NCBI GenBank assembly: GCA_037440405.1
Contig: JBBIUE010000013.1
Span: 12,755 to 76,754 of the forward strand
Direction of reading: 5' to 3'
DNA from: JANMGV01 sp037440405
Lineage (GTDB): Bacteria > Planctomycetota > Planctomycetia > Pirellulales > Pirellulaceae
DNA: 64,000 nucleotides
Shown here one piece after another: positions 16,640 to 26,585 of the stretch. Each line of letters starts with the position of its first letter. The first letter of the stretch is position 1. Made by a program: the position numbers and the translations under genes. A model generated the notes under the pieces. The model was given only the letters and a program-made list of their open reading frames with translations, ran no database searches and was not told where the DNA came from.

Positions 16640-19600
16640 ATGAAGAAGTGCATGAACACCGATCGAATGCGATCTCGCGCCGTAGCCCCAAACGCAGCCA
16701 ACCTCCATTCGGCGAAGCTGCGGCGTGCCAGTTGCCCTGCTGTATTCGTGAAATTTCTGTTGTTCATTCTTTTGCTTGCTGGACACTTGGAATTTCTTCA
16801 GGCCGACGATCCCTTTATTCCTCGGACACAAACAAAACCCCCTGGACCTCCGTTATCTCCTGCAGAAGCTTTGAGCAAGATGGAAGTGCCAGAAGGATTC
16901 CGAGTGGAATTGGTGGCGAGCGAACCGGACATCATCAATCCCGTGGCGATGACGTTCGACGACCGAGGTCGAATTTGGGTAACGGAAAGTTTTGAGTATC
17001 CGCGTCATGAAGCAGGTCCTGGCCGCGACCGAATCAAGATTCTTGAAGATACCGATCATGACGGCAAAGTAGACAAAGTGACGATTTTCGCCGAGGGACT
17101 GAACATACCTTCGGGTATTGCTGTCGGCCATGGTGGCGTGTGGGTTGCGAACGCACCTGATATTCTGTTCCTCGAAGATACCGACGGGGACGACCGCGCC
17201 GATAAGCAGACGGTGGTCGTGACTGGTTTTGGTCGATACGACACGCACGAACTGCCGAACTCGTTGACTTGGGGGCCCGATGGGTGGCTTTATGGTTTGA
17301 ACGGCGTGTTCAACCCGTGCCATGTGGAGCAGGATGGTCGAGTCTACGACTTCACATGCGCTATGTTCCGCATTCATCCGAAGACGTGGCGCTTCGAGAT
17401 TTTTTGCGAGGGGACAAGCAATCCTTGGGGAATCGCATTTGATGTGGAAGGGAGCGCTTTTATCAGTGCCTGTGTCATCGACCATTTGTGGCACCTTTCG
17501 GAAACGGGATATTACCATCGTCAAGGCGGGCCCTATCCTCCCAACACATGGAAGATGGAATCGATTGTCAATCACAAACACCAAATGGCTGCCTACTGTG
17601 GCATCGAATTCTTCGACTCAGCTGCTTACCCAGAGAGCTACCGAAGCAAACTTTTCATGGGCAACATCCATGGAGGCTGCGTCAACGTCGATCGCATTGA
17701 GCGCCATGGGGCAACATATCGAGGCTTCGGCGAGCCGGACTTTTTGACCGCAAACGATGTTTGGTTTATGCCAGTCGTGCAGAAGGTCGGTCCCGACGGT
17801 TGCTTGTACATACTGGACTGGTACGATCGCTACCACTGTTATCAGGATGCGTCGGCGGACCCGAAAGGAGTCGATCGCGGACATGGGCGTCTCTATCGAG
17901 TTGTCCATGAATCGACGCCGAAACACGCCCCCATCGATATATCGAAGGCCACCAAGGACCAGTTAGTACAGCATCTTGCAAGTGCGAACATTTACGTCCG
18001 CCAGCGAGCTCAATTGGAGATCGCCGAACGACGCGATCCATCGATGATCGCTCCCTTGACACAAAGTGCGACTTCGGCCAGCTTGCCATTGAAGACTCGA
18101 CTGACGAATCTTTGGGCATTGGGAAGCATGACGGACATTGATGATTTAACACTTCAACGGCTGCTAGCGGATGCTGATCCGGCAGTGCAGGCATGGGGAG
18201 TTCGTTTTGCTGGGAATCAGCGGGTCAGTAGCAATGCGATCATCAGCAGGGTCTTCGAAATGGCCGCTCACGAAGATGATCGCGTGCGTCTACAGGTAGC
18301 CATTGCAGCAAATAAGTTGGCGGGCGAGAGGGCAAGCGCGTGGCTATTTCGAGTTGCTGAGCATAGTAGAGAAGATGGAATTCTCCCGCAAATCATCTGG
18401 CAGAACCTCAAGAGTCACTTGCAATCTGCTGACGGCCCTGCTGTTCGGCAGCACATTGGCAACATTGCACTTGACTCACCGGTGACTCAGCCCGTCTGTG
18501 TTCGGTTGGGTGAATACTGGCTGGGTGGCGTCGATCGACGACTATCGACAGATGCGGATCGGTCAACAATCGATTCTATCTTGCAACTGGTTGGACGATT
18601 GCAAGGCCATTCTGCTGACCAGGCCGCTCATCTGATGATGGCCTTGATAACGAAGACGAGAAACGGCGAACTGGATAATGATCAAATGGCGGAACGACTC
18701 GCGAAGTGGTTGGTCGAAATGGGTTCGGAGGGGGCGGACCGTGCCGACGCATTGCAATTGGCACTGCTGGAAGCGAGAGCACTGACCGGCGACCAGATGT
18801 CTGCAGAAACGATGGAAAAGTCGATCGAATCCAATGAGTTGGATATCGCGAGAAGGATGAGCATGCTGTCCACGCTCGCGACAAGGAGGCCGTCTGCCGT
18901 GAGGCGGGCTTTGGATCGGGTTCTAGAGGATGCTCGAACTGAAAAGTCGGTCGATTCCAGGTGGCGGGACTTCGTCTTAGGATTGTCCGTCGATCGAGGC
19001 GACAAAGAGACTCGAGACGCACTGGTGGCAAGTCTCCCGATGTTCGATCTGGCAGCTCAAGCTACCGTTGCGATCAAACTCGCACAGCGCGAAGATACGG
19101 CCCGTGCCATGTTGAAAGAAATCGAAGCCGGTCGACTGAAGAAAGAAATCGTCAGCCCGAATCAAGTCTTGCTGCTGGCGCAGAGCAAATCGGACTCGAT
19201 TCGCTCCCTGGTGACGAAAATCTGGGGAAAAATCCGGGTCGATGACGCAGACGCTCGGCGGCAAATTGTTCGTCAGTTCACGGATTTTCTGATGTGGGAA
19301 GCAAAAGGAAACGCCGAACGAGGTCTTGCTGTCTACGATCGAGTGTGCGGGCAATGTCATGTCCTGCACAATCGCGGATTTGAAGTAGGTCCGAGTATCA
19401 CAAGCAACGGACGTGGAAGCTTCGAGCAACTCGTTGTCTCAGTCTTTGATCCAAGTTTGGTTATTGGAGAGGCTTACAAGAGTGTGGTTGTGCTAACGGA
19501 CTCTGGTCAGGTTATCCAGGGATTACTGGTCGAGAAGACTTCACAGAACGTCACGCTCAAGGTCCAGGGCGGCAAAATGGAAGCTATTCCTGTGTCCGAA

Positions 19601-19777
19601 ATCGAAGAAATCAAGGAAAACCCCAAATCTCTCATGCCGGAAGGAATAGAGGAACAGATGAGCAGACAGGAAATGGCTGACCTATTTGCTCTCCTCTGCT
19701 TGGAAAACTCGTTAGAATCCGGTCAAAAATCCGTTATCCCCGGAACTCCCAAAGGGCTTATGCCATCAAATCAGTGA
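16640..19777 (+). CDS. PVC-type membrane-bound dehydrogenase with HEAT repeats and cytochrome c domain
   Basis: A 1045-residue exported protein of the planctomycete-verrucomicrobial type. A signal (VKFLLFILLLAGHLEFLQA) around residues 35-55 is followed by a beta-propeller dehydrogenase domain (about 75-430, with repeated DTDHDGKVDK-like calcium motifs and GxxxPxGxA blades). HEAT-like helices span about 440-860. A C-terminal heme-binding domain carries the single CGQCH site near residue 908. It probably oxidises a sugar or alcohol in the periplasm, passing electrons to the heme; the substrate is unknown. An alternative ATG lies four codons in. The gene stands alone. Confidence 0.9.
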   Translation: MKKCMNTDRMRSRAVAPNAANLHSAKLRRASCPAVFVKFLLFILLLAGHLEFLQADDPFIPRTQTKPPGPPLSPAEALSKMEVPEGFRVELVASEPDIINPVAMTFDDRGRIWVTESFEYPRHEAGPGRDRIKILEDTDHDGKVDKVTIFAEGLNIPSGIAVGHGGVWVANAPDILFLEDTDGDDRADKQTVVVTGFGRYDTHELPNSLTWGPDGWLYGLNGVFNPCHVEQDGRVYDFTCAMFRIHPKTWRFEIFCEGTSNPWGIAFDVEGSAFISACVIDHLWHLSETGYYHRQGGPYPPNTWKMESIVNHKHQMAAYCGIEFFDSAAYPESYRSKLFMGNIHGGCVNVDRIERHGATYRGFGEPDFLTANDVWFMPVVQKVGPDGCLYILDWYDRYHCYQDASADPKGVDRGHGRLYRVVHESTPKHAPIDISKATKDQLVQHLASANIYVRQRAQLEIAERRDPSMIAPLTQSATSASLPLKTRLTNLWALGSMTDIDDLTLQRLLADADPAVQAWGVRFAGNQRVSSNAIISRVFEMAAHEDDRVRLQVAIAANKLAGERASAWLFRVAEHSREDGILPQIIWQNLKSHLQSADGPAVRQHIGNIALDSPVTQPVCVRLGEYWLGGVDRRLSTDADRSTIDSILQLVGRLQGHSADQAAHLMMALITKTRNGELDNDQMAERLAKWLVEMGSEGADRADALQLALLEARALTGDQMSAETMEKSIESNELDIARRMSMLSTLATRRPSAVRRALDRVLEDARTEKSVDSRWRDFVLGLSVDRGDKETRDALVASLPMFDLAAQATVAIKLAQREDTARAMLKEIEAGRLKKEIVSPNQVLLLAQSKSDSIRSLVTKIWGKIRVDDADARRQIVRQFTDFLMWEAKGNAERGLAVYDRVCGQCHVLHNRGFEVGPSITSNGRGSFEQLVVSVFDPSLVIGEAYKSVVVLTDSGQVIQGLLVEKTSQNVTLKVQGGKMEAIPVSEIEEIKENPKSLMPEGIEEQMSRQEMADLFALLCLENSLESGQKSVIPGTPKGLMPSNQ

Positions 19778-20022
19778 TTGCGTACCTACGTTGGGTGGAG
19801 AGGCAGAACTTGATCTTCCACACTGCCCTGCGAAGAATGGTTGAAGTTTTGAACTCATTTAGATATCGTAAATCGATGAGCTTGGAAGAATTTCGCCGCT
19901 TTTCCAAGTCGTCATCGTCAGCCATGATAGTGGAGTAGTTGTATTCAGCGATCCACGTGTGCCGGAGCAAATACATGACTCAGCTCTCGATGATGATCGG
20001 CTGGTAGGAGTTGATTGAGACT

Positions 20023-22365
20023 ATGAAATCAAAATGGAGTACACGCAATTTGGCGGCCGACAAGCTAATAATTTTGCGCAAATTGCGATTTGATTCTCTT
20101 GAAGAGCGGCGATTGCTTGCCGGACTGAATGTCTTTGTATTCAACGATGCTGACGCTTCCCAAGTTTGGGAAACCAGTCGTGAGCAGGGAATTGCCGATC
20201 GGATTGTATTTCTGGATAGCAACCAAAACGGATTGATTGACGCGGGCGAGCGCTGGGAACGGACGGACGACAAAGGCTTAGCGGCCTTCAAAAATCTATC
20301 TCCAGGAGTCTATTATCCCGCTGTTCTAGCGAATCATTCGTTGCTCCAAACCACGCAAGTCGATGCGGCACCGATCGGGCAAATGCTCGATCCAGATCAT
20401 GAGTCTCGCATCGTTGATTGGAACAGTGACTCTCGATCGTGGTCGATTCGCGATGGCAAATTCGAAATCTTCGATTGGACCACTCAACAAAGTTTTCGCA
20501 CCTACTCGCTGGAAGGGACGGTTGTCGATGCAGCCGTCATCGAACCGCTTGGTAGAGCCGCATTGATCGTTAGCAATGAAGAGGGGCTCCGCTCTCTGGT
20601 CATGCTTGATCTCGATAGTGGAGAGACGCACACTCTCTCCGACAAAGACGCGGGAAGTCCCGCCCAAGTGATTCGAGTCAATCAACAGTTTTTAGTGGCA
20701 TTTCAGAAGGGAGATCAGTTTAGCTTGCGCCGAGTCGAGGCTTCGATCGGTACGCCATTTCTGACGCTCGTTCAAAATGCTCCGACTTTCACCGCTGCCA
20801 AATTCGCTGGAGCCACGAACGGCAATACCCTTTTAGTGGAACAAGTAAAGGCGACCGGCAGCCAATTCCAAGTGTGGACCATCGATCGAACCAGGATGGT
20901 AAATATGCGTCAGCGATTCATCGCTGGCGAAATCGAGGATTGGAAACTTTCAGCGGATGGAATCAACTTCGCAGTTGCGGTAAGAAATGGTGGAGTACGT
21001 TTTCTCCGAATTGCAGCAACGACAACTCAGCAAACTGCATCGATCAATGACGCAGCAGGCCCTATTGGTTTCGACACCGCCCGTAGCCAGTGGATCGTGG
21101 GAGTTCAGGGAGTTGAGAACTCCCTCAGAGCCTATCGCGTCAAGAATGCTTCTCTGGCCTATTCGCTCGAAACGATGGTCGATGGACTGATCCCAGTTTC
21201 GATGGTCGGTCGGCAAATCATCACCAACCCATTCAGCACGACGCTTTACGCTTCCGGATCGGGCGGAACCTATGCGCACAACATCGTTATTCCAAAAGCT
21301 GCGCGTGTCGAGCTGACCAACAATCAAGAACGCAAACGAGTGGAAATCGGGCAGCTTCTTCTGTCAGGCAATGTGACGCCCGTCATGGAGTCATTCCTGT
21401 TGAATGGATTGGAAGATGTACCGCTTCCCATTACTCCATTGAAACTCAAAGAGCACAGCAATGATCCCGACGATGAAGTGTTGCATTACTTTGTAACTTC
21501 ACCGCCTTCGAACGGAACCATCTCATGGTCGCCTTCGAAGGGGGGAGTCTACATGCCGAATTTGGACTATTTCGGGCAAGATTCGATTGTCGTCCAGGCA
21601 TACGATGGACGCGATTGGGCGGTGCCGAAGACGATCAACATTGACATCGAACCGGTGAATGATCAACCGAAGGACATCCTCATTCCACCCATATCGGTTG
21701 GCGAGCATATCTTGCCGGGTCAGGAAATCGGAGTCATCACCGTTGTTGATCCAGACCCCGGCTCGGTCTACGAAATTACCGTCGATGACCCTCGAATATT
21801 TGTCGTAGGAACGATCCTGAAGATCGCTTCGGACGCCCAATTCGACTATGAAACGGAACCGACCATCGTTCTCGAAGTTTCTGCACAGAACGTCGAGGTC
21901 CCAGAGGATAAGATTACTCGTACGATCACGATTACAGTCGAAGACGAAAACGACCCTCCCACCGGTTTCACGTTGCGCAACGATACAGTGGCGGAAAATG
22001 AGGTTGGTGCGGTCATTGGAGTGCTTGACGTCGACGATCCGGACGCAGACGACTTTTTCAGTTGGATTGTCTCTGACGGGCGGTTCACGGTCGAAAACAA
22101 CGTGCTCAAACTTGCTGCAGGGCAATCTCTGAATTTCGAAGCTCAATCAAAGATCGAGTTTCTGTTGACGGTTGTGGACAAGGGCAATGAACGGTTCTCC
22201 AAGTCGGTCACCATTCATGTGGAAGATCGCGATGATCTTCCCGTCGCCATTCACCTTGAAAAGACGATGGTGGTTGAACGCGTGCGCGGTTATCGCGTTG
22301 GAACGATCTCCGTCCAAGATGAGGACGTTGGCGAAACCTTTTCATTTGCCTTAAGTGACAATTGA
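20023..22365 (+). CDS. Secreted cadherin-type surface protein, truncated by an in-frame TGA
   Basis: A 780-residue product. Near the N-terminus is the planctomycete export motif FDSLEERRLLAG. It is followed by an SdrD_B-like domain (NVFVFNDADASQVWETS up to the FLDSNQNGLIDAGERW calcium site), a propeller-like middle, and from about residue 450 an Ig/cadherin-type series with VNDQP and DENDPP linkers. The frame stops at 22363-22365 (TGA) inside a cadherin repeat. The preceding repeat has DGRFTVENN where this one has DN-stop-FTVADQ, so the stop stands where an Arg codon (CGA) is expected. Downstream the same frame continues into a dockerin. The ATG at 20023 follows TAGGAG. Confidence 0.75.
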   Translation: MKSKWSTRNLAADKLIILRKLRFDSLEERRLLAGLNVFVFNDADASQVWETSREQGIADRIVFLDSNQNGLIDAGERWERTDDKGLAAFKNLSPGVYYPAVLANHSLLQTTQVDAAPIGQMLDPDHESRIVDWNSDSRSWSIRDGKFEIFDWTTQQSFRTYSLEGTVVDAAVIEPLGRAALIVSNEEGLRSLVMLDLDSGETHTLSDKDAGSPAQVIRVNQQFLVAFQKGDQFSLRRVEASIGTPFLTLVQNAPTFTAAKFAGATNGNTLLVEQVKATGSQFQVWTIDRTRMVNMRQRFIAGEIEDWKLSADGINFAVAVRNGGVRFLRIAATTTQQTASINDAAGPIGFDTARSQWIVGVQGVENSLRAYRVKNASLAYSLETMVDGLIPVSMVGRQIITNPFSTTLYASGSGGTYAHNIVIPKAARVELTNNQERKRVEIGQLLLSGNVTPVMESFLLNGLEDVPLPITPLKLKEHSNDPDDEVLHYFVTSPPSNGTISWSPSKGGVYMPNLDYFGQDSIVVQAYDGRDWAVPKTINIDIEPVNDQPKDILIPPISVGEHILPGQEIGVITVVDPDPGSVYEITVDDPRIFVVGTILKIASDAQFDYETEPTIVLEVSAQNVEVPEDKITRTITITVEDENDPPTGFTLRNDTVAENEVGAVIGVLDVDDPDADDFFSWIVSDGRFTVENNVLKLAAGQSLNFEAQSKIEFLLTVVDKGNERFSKSVTIHVEDRDDLPVAIHLEKTMVVERVRGYRVGTISVQDEDVGETFSFALSDN

Positions 22366-22956
22366 TTCACAGTTGCCGACCAGGTGCTTCGCTTGAAATC
22401 AGGAATTTTTGTTTCGCACAAGGATGAGTCGGAAATTCCATTGACGATCACGGCAACATCTAACAGCAGTGGTGCTCAGATTACTCGCTCCGTAGTCTTG
22501 CAGGTTCTCGAGAATACGAATCCGTTCCAGAATAACGGTTTACCGGTTGACGTTGATGGTGATGGACGCGTTACACCTCGCGATGCCCTTCGAATCATCA
22601 ATGAACTCAATGCCCGAGGTATCCGGGCCCTAACAGGTGCTCCTGACTACGATGACGGTGCGCCTGGTGGGGATTGGTTCGATGTCAACGGAGATGGGGT
22701 GATAACTCCTCTCGATGCGATTATCGTCATCAACTATTTGAATCGCAACGGTATGGGCTCCGGTGGGAATGGCGGGACCGGTGAAGGTCGCGGAGGCGGT
22801 GAGGGCGAAGGTAGCGACGGCAGCAATCCCCCCCCCAGTGGCCTGCAGAATCCGCCCTCCTCCGGTATTTTGGGATCGGACGTATACAATCGATCCTTGG
22901 AAGCTTACCTGGCCGATCTGCAACGTGAACAGTTGAAGAAGCAACGCGCTCGTTGA
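22366..22956 (+). pseudogene. Severed C-terminal part of the cadherin protein, with dockerin domain
   Basis: This piece continues in the same frame directly after the TGA. It completes the cadherin repeat (FTVADQVLRLKSG), then carries a type I dockerin with two calcium loops, DVDGDGRVTPRDALRIINELN and DVNGDGVITPLDAIIVINYLN (split by about 35 residues). A Gly-rich linker and a charged tail follow. The frame stays open for about 195 codons to its stop at 22954-22956. That argues for a recent nonsense mutation, a readthrough codon, or a sequencing error, rather than an old pseudogene. Confidence 0.7.
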
Positions 22957-24356
22957 CACCTTCTAGCCAACTACGTGAACAAACGCTTTCCATCTGGCGG
23001 GCCGGCATCGCTGCTGTGCGAGGCGATGAAATTGTCCGCCGCCACCTTCACTGGGACGGCGACAGCCTGATCATCGGTGAACATGCCTTCAGGAACGTCG
23101 AGCAGGTAGTGGTTTTCGGTGCTGGCAAAGCAACCATGGCCATGTGGCGAGGTTTAGGGCAAGTACTCGCTCAAAACCCTAAATGTCGAGTCCGTGGCTG
23201 GATCAACGTTCCAGATTTGAAAGAATCATGGAGTGATGAGAAGTTCCCGATGGATTGGAATTTCGTCGTGCATCGAGCTCGTCCGGTAGGTAGCAATGAA
23301 CCCACTGTGCAAGCTATGGAAGGCACAGAGAGAATCGTCGAGATGTTGCAATCAAGCAACCACAACGATCTCGTTATTGGATTGATCTCTGGAGGCGGAT
23401 CGGCCCTGCTTCCATTGCCCCCTGAAGGAGTAACCTTAGACGATAAGCTCCGGACCACTCGACTCCTTGCAGCAAGTGGGTGTACGATCCATGAGATCAA
23501 CGCTGTTCGTCGCTGCCTTAGCCGATCCAAGGCGGGTGGCTTAGCCCGAGCCTGCTCGGCCTCTCGGATGGTTTCTTTGATCCTCTCCGATGTGCTGGAC
23601 GATTCTCTGGAGACGATCGCATCCGGTCCTACCGATGTCGAGCATCCGGCCAATCCCGATCTCGCTTGGAGTGTGCTATCGAGAATCGATCCGCATCGTC
23701 GAATCGTTCCCAAGAGCATTTGGAATTACCTCGCTCAAAAGATTCAGGAATCCAGTCCGAACGCGATCGATCCTCTTGATCAAAGAACGCACCTTCAAGT
23801 TTCTTGTTCTGTCAAAAATGTGATTCTTGGCAACAACAGGACCTCCGTCATGGCGGCATCACAAGCTGCACGAACCATGGGAATGGAAGTCCGTTCTGAG
23901 TCACATTCCGAGTCGGAGGGAGAAGCGGAAGCGTATGCTCGAAGCCTTATGCCTCAGTTGTTGCCGCTGTTCCTGCTTCACGGCAGTAAGTGCTGGATCA
24001 GCGGAGGCGAGACCTATGTCACATTACCGTTCGAGGAGAAGCGAGGCATCGGCGGACGCAATATGCACTTGGCCCTATGCCTTTTGAAAGAGCTTGCAAC
24101 CCTTGACCAGCCCCAAATGCTTCGACCGTTTGTTTTTCTGTCTGCTGGCACAGACGGCGAAGATGGTCCGACTTCCGCTGCTGGAGCTTGGATCGATTCC
24201 GAACTACTCGCTATGTACTCTCATCAGCCCAACGAACTCATTCGATGGATCGAGCGATGTGATTCCTACCATTTTTTCGAACAGCATGATCGGCTACTAT
24301 TCACCGGAGCGACTCAAACCAATGTCTGCGACCTGCGGGTATTGTGTATTCATTAG
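22953..24356 (+). CDS. Glycerate 2-kinase-like protein (MOFRL family)
   Basis: A 467-residue protein of the DUF4147/MOFRL glycerate kinase family, which phosphorylates glycerate to 2-phosphoglycerate. Seen in sequence: VVFGAGKATMAMW (N-terminal domain), LISGGGSALLPLP, and SDVLDDSLETIASGPT. In the MOFRL domain are SGGETYVTL, GGRNMHLAL and the SAGTDGEDGPTSAAGAW motif (about residues 395-411). The TTG start overlaps the upstream TGA as TTGA, so translation is probably coupled to the cadherin-dockerin message; a later in-frame start is possible. No hydroxypyruvate reductase gene is adjacent. Confidence 0.88.
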   Translation: MTPSSQLREQTLSIWRAGIAAVRGDEIVRRHLHWDGDSLIIGEHAFRNVEQVVVFGAGKATMAMWRGLGQVLAQNPKCRVRGWINVPDLKESWSDEKFPMDWNFVVHRARPVGSNEPTVQAMEGTERIVEMLQSSNHNDLVIGLISGGGSALLPLPPEGVTLDDKLRTTRLLAASGCTIHEINAVRRCLSRSKAGGLARACSASRMVSLILSDVLDDSLETIASGPTDVEHPANPDLAWSVLSRIDPHRRIVPKSIWNYLAQKIQESSPNAIDPLDQRTHLQVSCSVKNVILGNNRTSVMAASQAARTMGMEVRSESHSESEGEAEAYARSLMPQLLPLFLLHGSKCWISGGETYVTLPFEEKRGIGGRNMHLALCLLKELATLDQPQMLRPFVFLSAGTDGEDGPTSAAGAWIDSELLAMYSHQPNELIRWIERCDSYHFFEQHDRLLFTGATQTNVCDLRVLCIH

Positions 24357-24609
24357 AGTTGATCAATCGAACGTGCAACCGCATGCCGCAGCTTTCCGAG
24401 AGAACTGATGGATTCCATCGTTGGTGTTCGAGAGAGCACTTCGTGCCGCGTCCTTCGGTCGAGTTGTTGGCCCGAGCAGAATAGCGTTGGCTTCCGGTGC
24501 CGCAATCGAATCGATCTCAATCGCACGATAGCGCAGGAAAGATCATCGACCATTTTGGGTGATAAACATGCGCTACAGTCAGTTTCCGACTGGATCGAGC
24601 GGCATCGCT

Positions 24610-26082
24610 CTAGTCGGGCTTCTTTCGTTTCTCTAACCACTCGGTATGAAATGTGCCCGGCATGTCGACTCTCTGGTAGGTGTGCGCTCCAAAATAATCA
24701 CGTTGAGCTTGGAGCAAGTTGGCAGGCAGTCGAGCGAGGCGATAGCTGTCGTAGTAAGCCAACGCCGTCGTGAAGGCAGGCGCGGGGACGCCTAAGTGTG
24801 TGGCCGCCATAACCACAGCTCGCCAACTGTTCTGAGCGCGCTCGATTGACTCTCGGAAGTAAGGATAGAGAAGGAGGTTTTCCAGATTTGGTTCGGCATC
24901 AAATGCCTCCTTGATGCGGTCCAAGAACTGTGCACGGATGATGCATCCGCCTCGCCAAAGCAAGGCGCAATCGCCGTAATTCAGTCCCCATTGGTGTTCC
25001 TTGCTTGCTTCTTGGAGCTGAACAAATCCTTGGGCGTACGAACAAATCTTGGAAGCATAAAGCGCTTGCCGTACCGATTCGACCAGTCCCTTGCGATCTG
25101 CCACCATTGTTTTCACGGCCGTATCAAAACCTGGATTCGCATTCGGTGCCGGAGCAGGCAAAATCTTGCTGGCTCGGACGCGGGCATCTTTAATCGCGGA
25201 AAGTGACCGCGCGTACACGGCGGATGTGACCAAAGTGCTTGGAACGCCCAGGTCGAGCGCCAACTGGCTCATCCACTTTCCGGTTCCCTTGGCTCCAGCA
25301 ACATCCAAGATTTTGTCGACCAGGAAGCCATCTCCATGATCGTCGACTACGCTGAAAATATCGCGGGTGATCTCGATCAAATAGCTTTGTAACTCGCCCC
25401 GATTCCAATCGGCGAAAACATCATACAATTCGCTGTTGCTGAGTCCACCAACTTCCTTTAGCAGATGGTAAGCTTCACAGATCAACTGCATATCGCCGTA
25501 CTCGATCCCGTTGTGAACCATTTTGACGTAGTGCCCGGCACCGCGAGGTCCGACCCATTCGCAGCATGGAATGTCCTCTTTGGGGCCCACTTTGGCAGCG
25601 ATCGATTGAAAAATGGGGCGGATGATCGGCCAAGCGGCCGCACTGCCGCCCGGCATCAAACTCGGTCCCTTGAGGGCACCTTCTTCTCCACCTGAGACGC
25701 CGGATCCAACGAACAAGAATCCTTTGGATTCAACGTATGCGGTGCGACGCTCGGTGTCTGCAAAATGGGTGTTCCCGCCATCAACGAGAACATCGCCTGG
25801 GGAAAGGTGAGGCAGCAACTGTTCGATCAAGTCATCGACAGCAGGGCCTGCTTTGACCAGCATCATGACGACGCGAGGGGTCTTAAGCGATTGCACAAAC
25901 TCAGATATGGAGTGGCAACCGATAAAATTTCGTCCCTTGGCTCGACCCGAGAGCAATTCGTCAACCTTTTCGACGGTCCGATTGTAAACCGCGACCCGAT
26001 AGCCTCGGCTTTCAACATTCAAGGCCAAATTTTCGCCCATGACGGCCAGGCCAATGAGTCCGAAATCACAAAGTTCAGCCAT
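24610..26082 (-). CDS. gnd: 6-phosphogluconate dehydrogenase, decarboxylating
   Basis: A 490-residue enzyme of the oxidative pentose phosphate pathway: 6-phosphogluconate plus NADP+ gives ribulose 5-phosphate and CO2. The Rossmann start GLIGLAVMGENLALN, the SGVSGGEEGALKGPSLMPGG block, the catalytic Lys in HYVKMVHNGIEYGDMQL, and the C-terminal ALAYYDSYRLARLPANLLQAQRDYFGAHTY are all standard. The ATG at 26082 follows GAGG at a normal distance; the frame extends only to a TTG further up. It is convergent with the glycerate kinase, with a 253-base spacer that holds nothing I recognise. Confidence 0.97.
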   Translation of the reverse strand: MAELCDFGLIGLAVMGENLALNVESRGYRVAVYNRTVEKVDELLSGRAKGRNFIGCHSISEFVQSLKTPRVVMMLVKAGPAVDDLIEQLLPHLSPGDVLVDGGNTHFADTERRTAYVESKGFLFVGSGVSGGEEGALKGPSLMPGGSAAAWPIIRPIFQSIAAKVGPKEDIPCCEWVGPRGAGHYVKMVHNGIEYGDMQLICEAYHLLKEVGGLSNSELYDVFADWNRGELQSYLIEITRDIFSVVDDHGDGFLVDKILDVAGAKGTGKWMSQLALDLGVPSTLVTSAVYARSLSAIKDARVRASKILPAPAPNANPGFDTAVKTMVADRKGLVESVRQALYASKICSYAQGFVQLQEASKEHQWGLNYGDCALLWRGGCIIRAQFLDRIKEAFDAEPNLENLLLYPYFRESIERAQNSWRAVVMAATHLGVPAPAFTTALAYYDSYRLARLPANLLQAQRDYFGAHTYQRVDMPGTFHTEWLEKRKKPD

Positions 26083-26336
26083 CGAATCCTCGTGTTGCAA
26101 TCGATTGGAATACGTAAAAATGAAACAGCAATGTCGCGAACCTGGGGAATTCGAGGGATGTCCTCTTAACCGCCAGATGTGTCTAATCGGAGAATTCTAG
26201 CCAAAAGGCGGTCCTTCGCAATTGGATTAGATTCCGTTAACCGTCCTTCCGAACTGGCCGAATATCTCCTACAATCCTAAAAAGTTCTTTCAACTGCATT
26301 TTTTGGTCAGCCGATAAGCAACCAGTAACGTGACAG

Positions 26337-26408
26337 GGCGCCGTCGCCAAGTGGCTAAGGCAGTGGATTGCAAATCCGCCATCCCCGGTTCGAATCCGGG
26401 CGGCGCCT
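26337..26408 (+). tRNA. tRNA-Cys (anticodon GCA)
   Basis: A 72-base cloverleaf. The acceptor arms are GGCGCCG and CGGCGCC with discriminator T, as usual for tRNA-Cys. The anticodon stem GTGGA/TCCGC encloses the loop TTGCAAA (GCA), and the T-arm is CCCGG-TTCGAAT-CCGGG. No CCA is encoded. Confidence 0.95.
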
Positions 26409-26585
26409 CTTATGTTCTAAACGAGGGTAGGTCTGCTTCTCTGCCTCGAAGTATCGATCAAATTGATCGAAAAGCTCCCCAAATGCAGGCCCTGACTTGT
26501 CTTACCTTCTGCTTCAAGGGGATACTATTGCCTTTCCGAGACAATAGCTTATCCGTTCCTGATTCAATACTCTGTGAATCGCTAG

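Noticed and set aside
19758..19922. Minus-strand frame of about 55 codons starting MADDDDLEKRR, overlapping the end of the PVC cytochrome gene
   Set aside because: No ribosome-binding site and no family. It could be real, but nothing supports it beyond being open.
22384..22956. Independent gene for the dockerin part starting at GTG 22384
   Set aside because: The frame continues unbroken from the upstream gene through the TGA; there is no ribosome-binding site or signal peptide, so it is a severed part.
24353..24773. Frames on both strands between the glycerate kinase and gnd genes
   Set aside because: They overlap the ends of both flanking genes, are Ser/Arg-rich and match no family.
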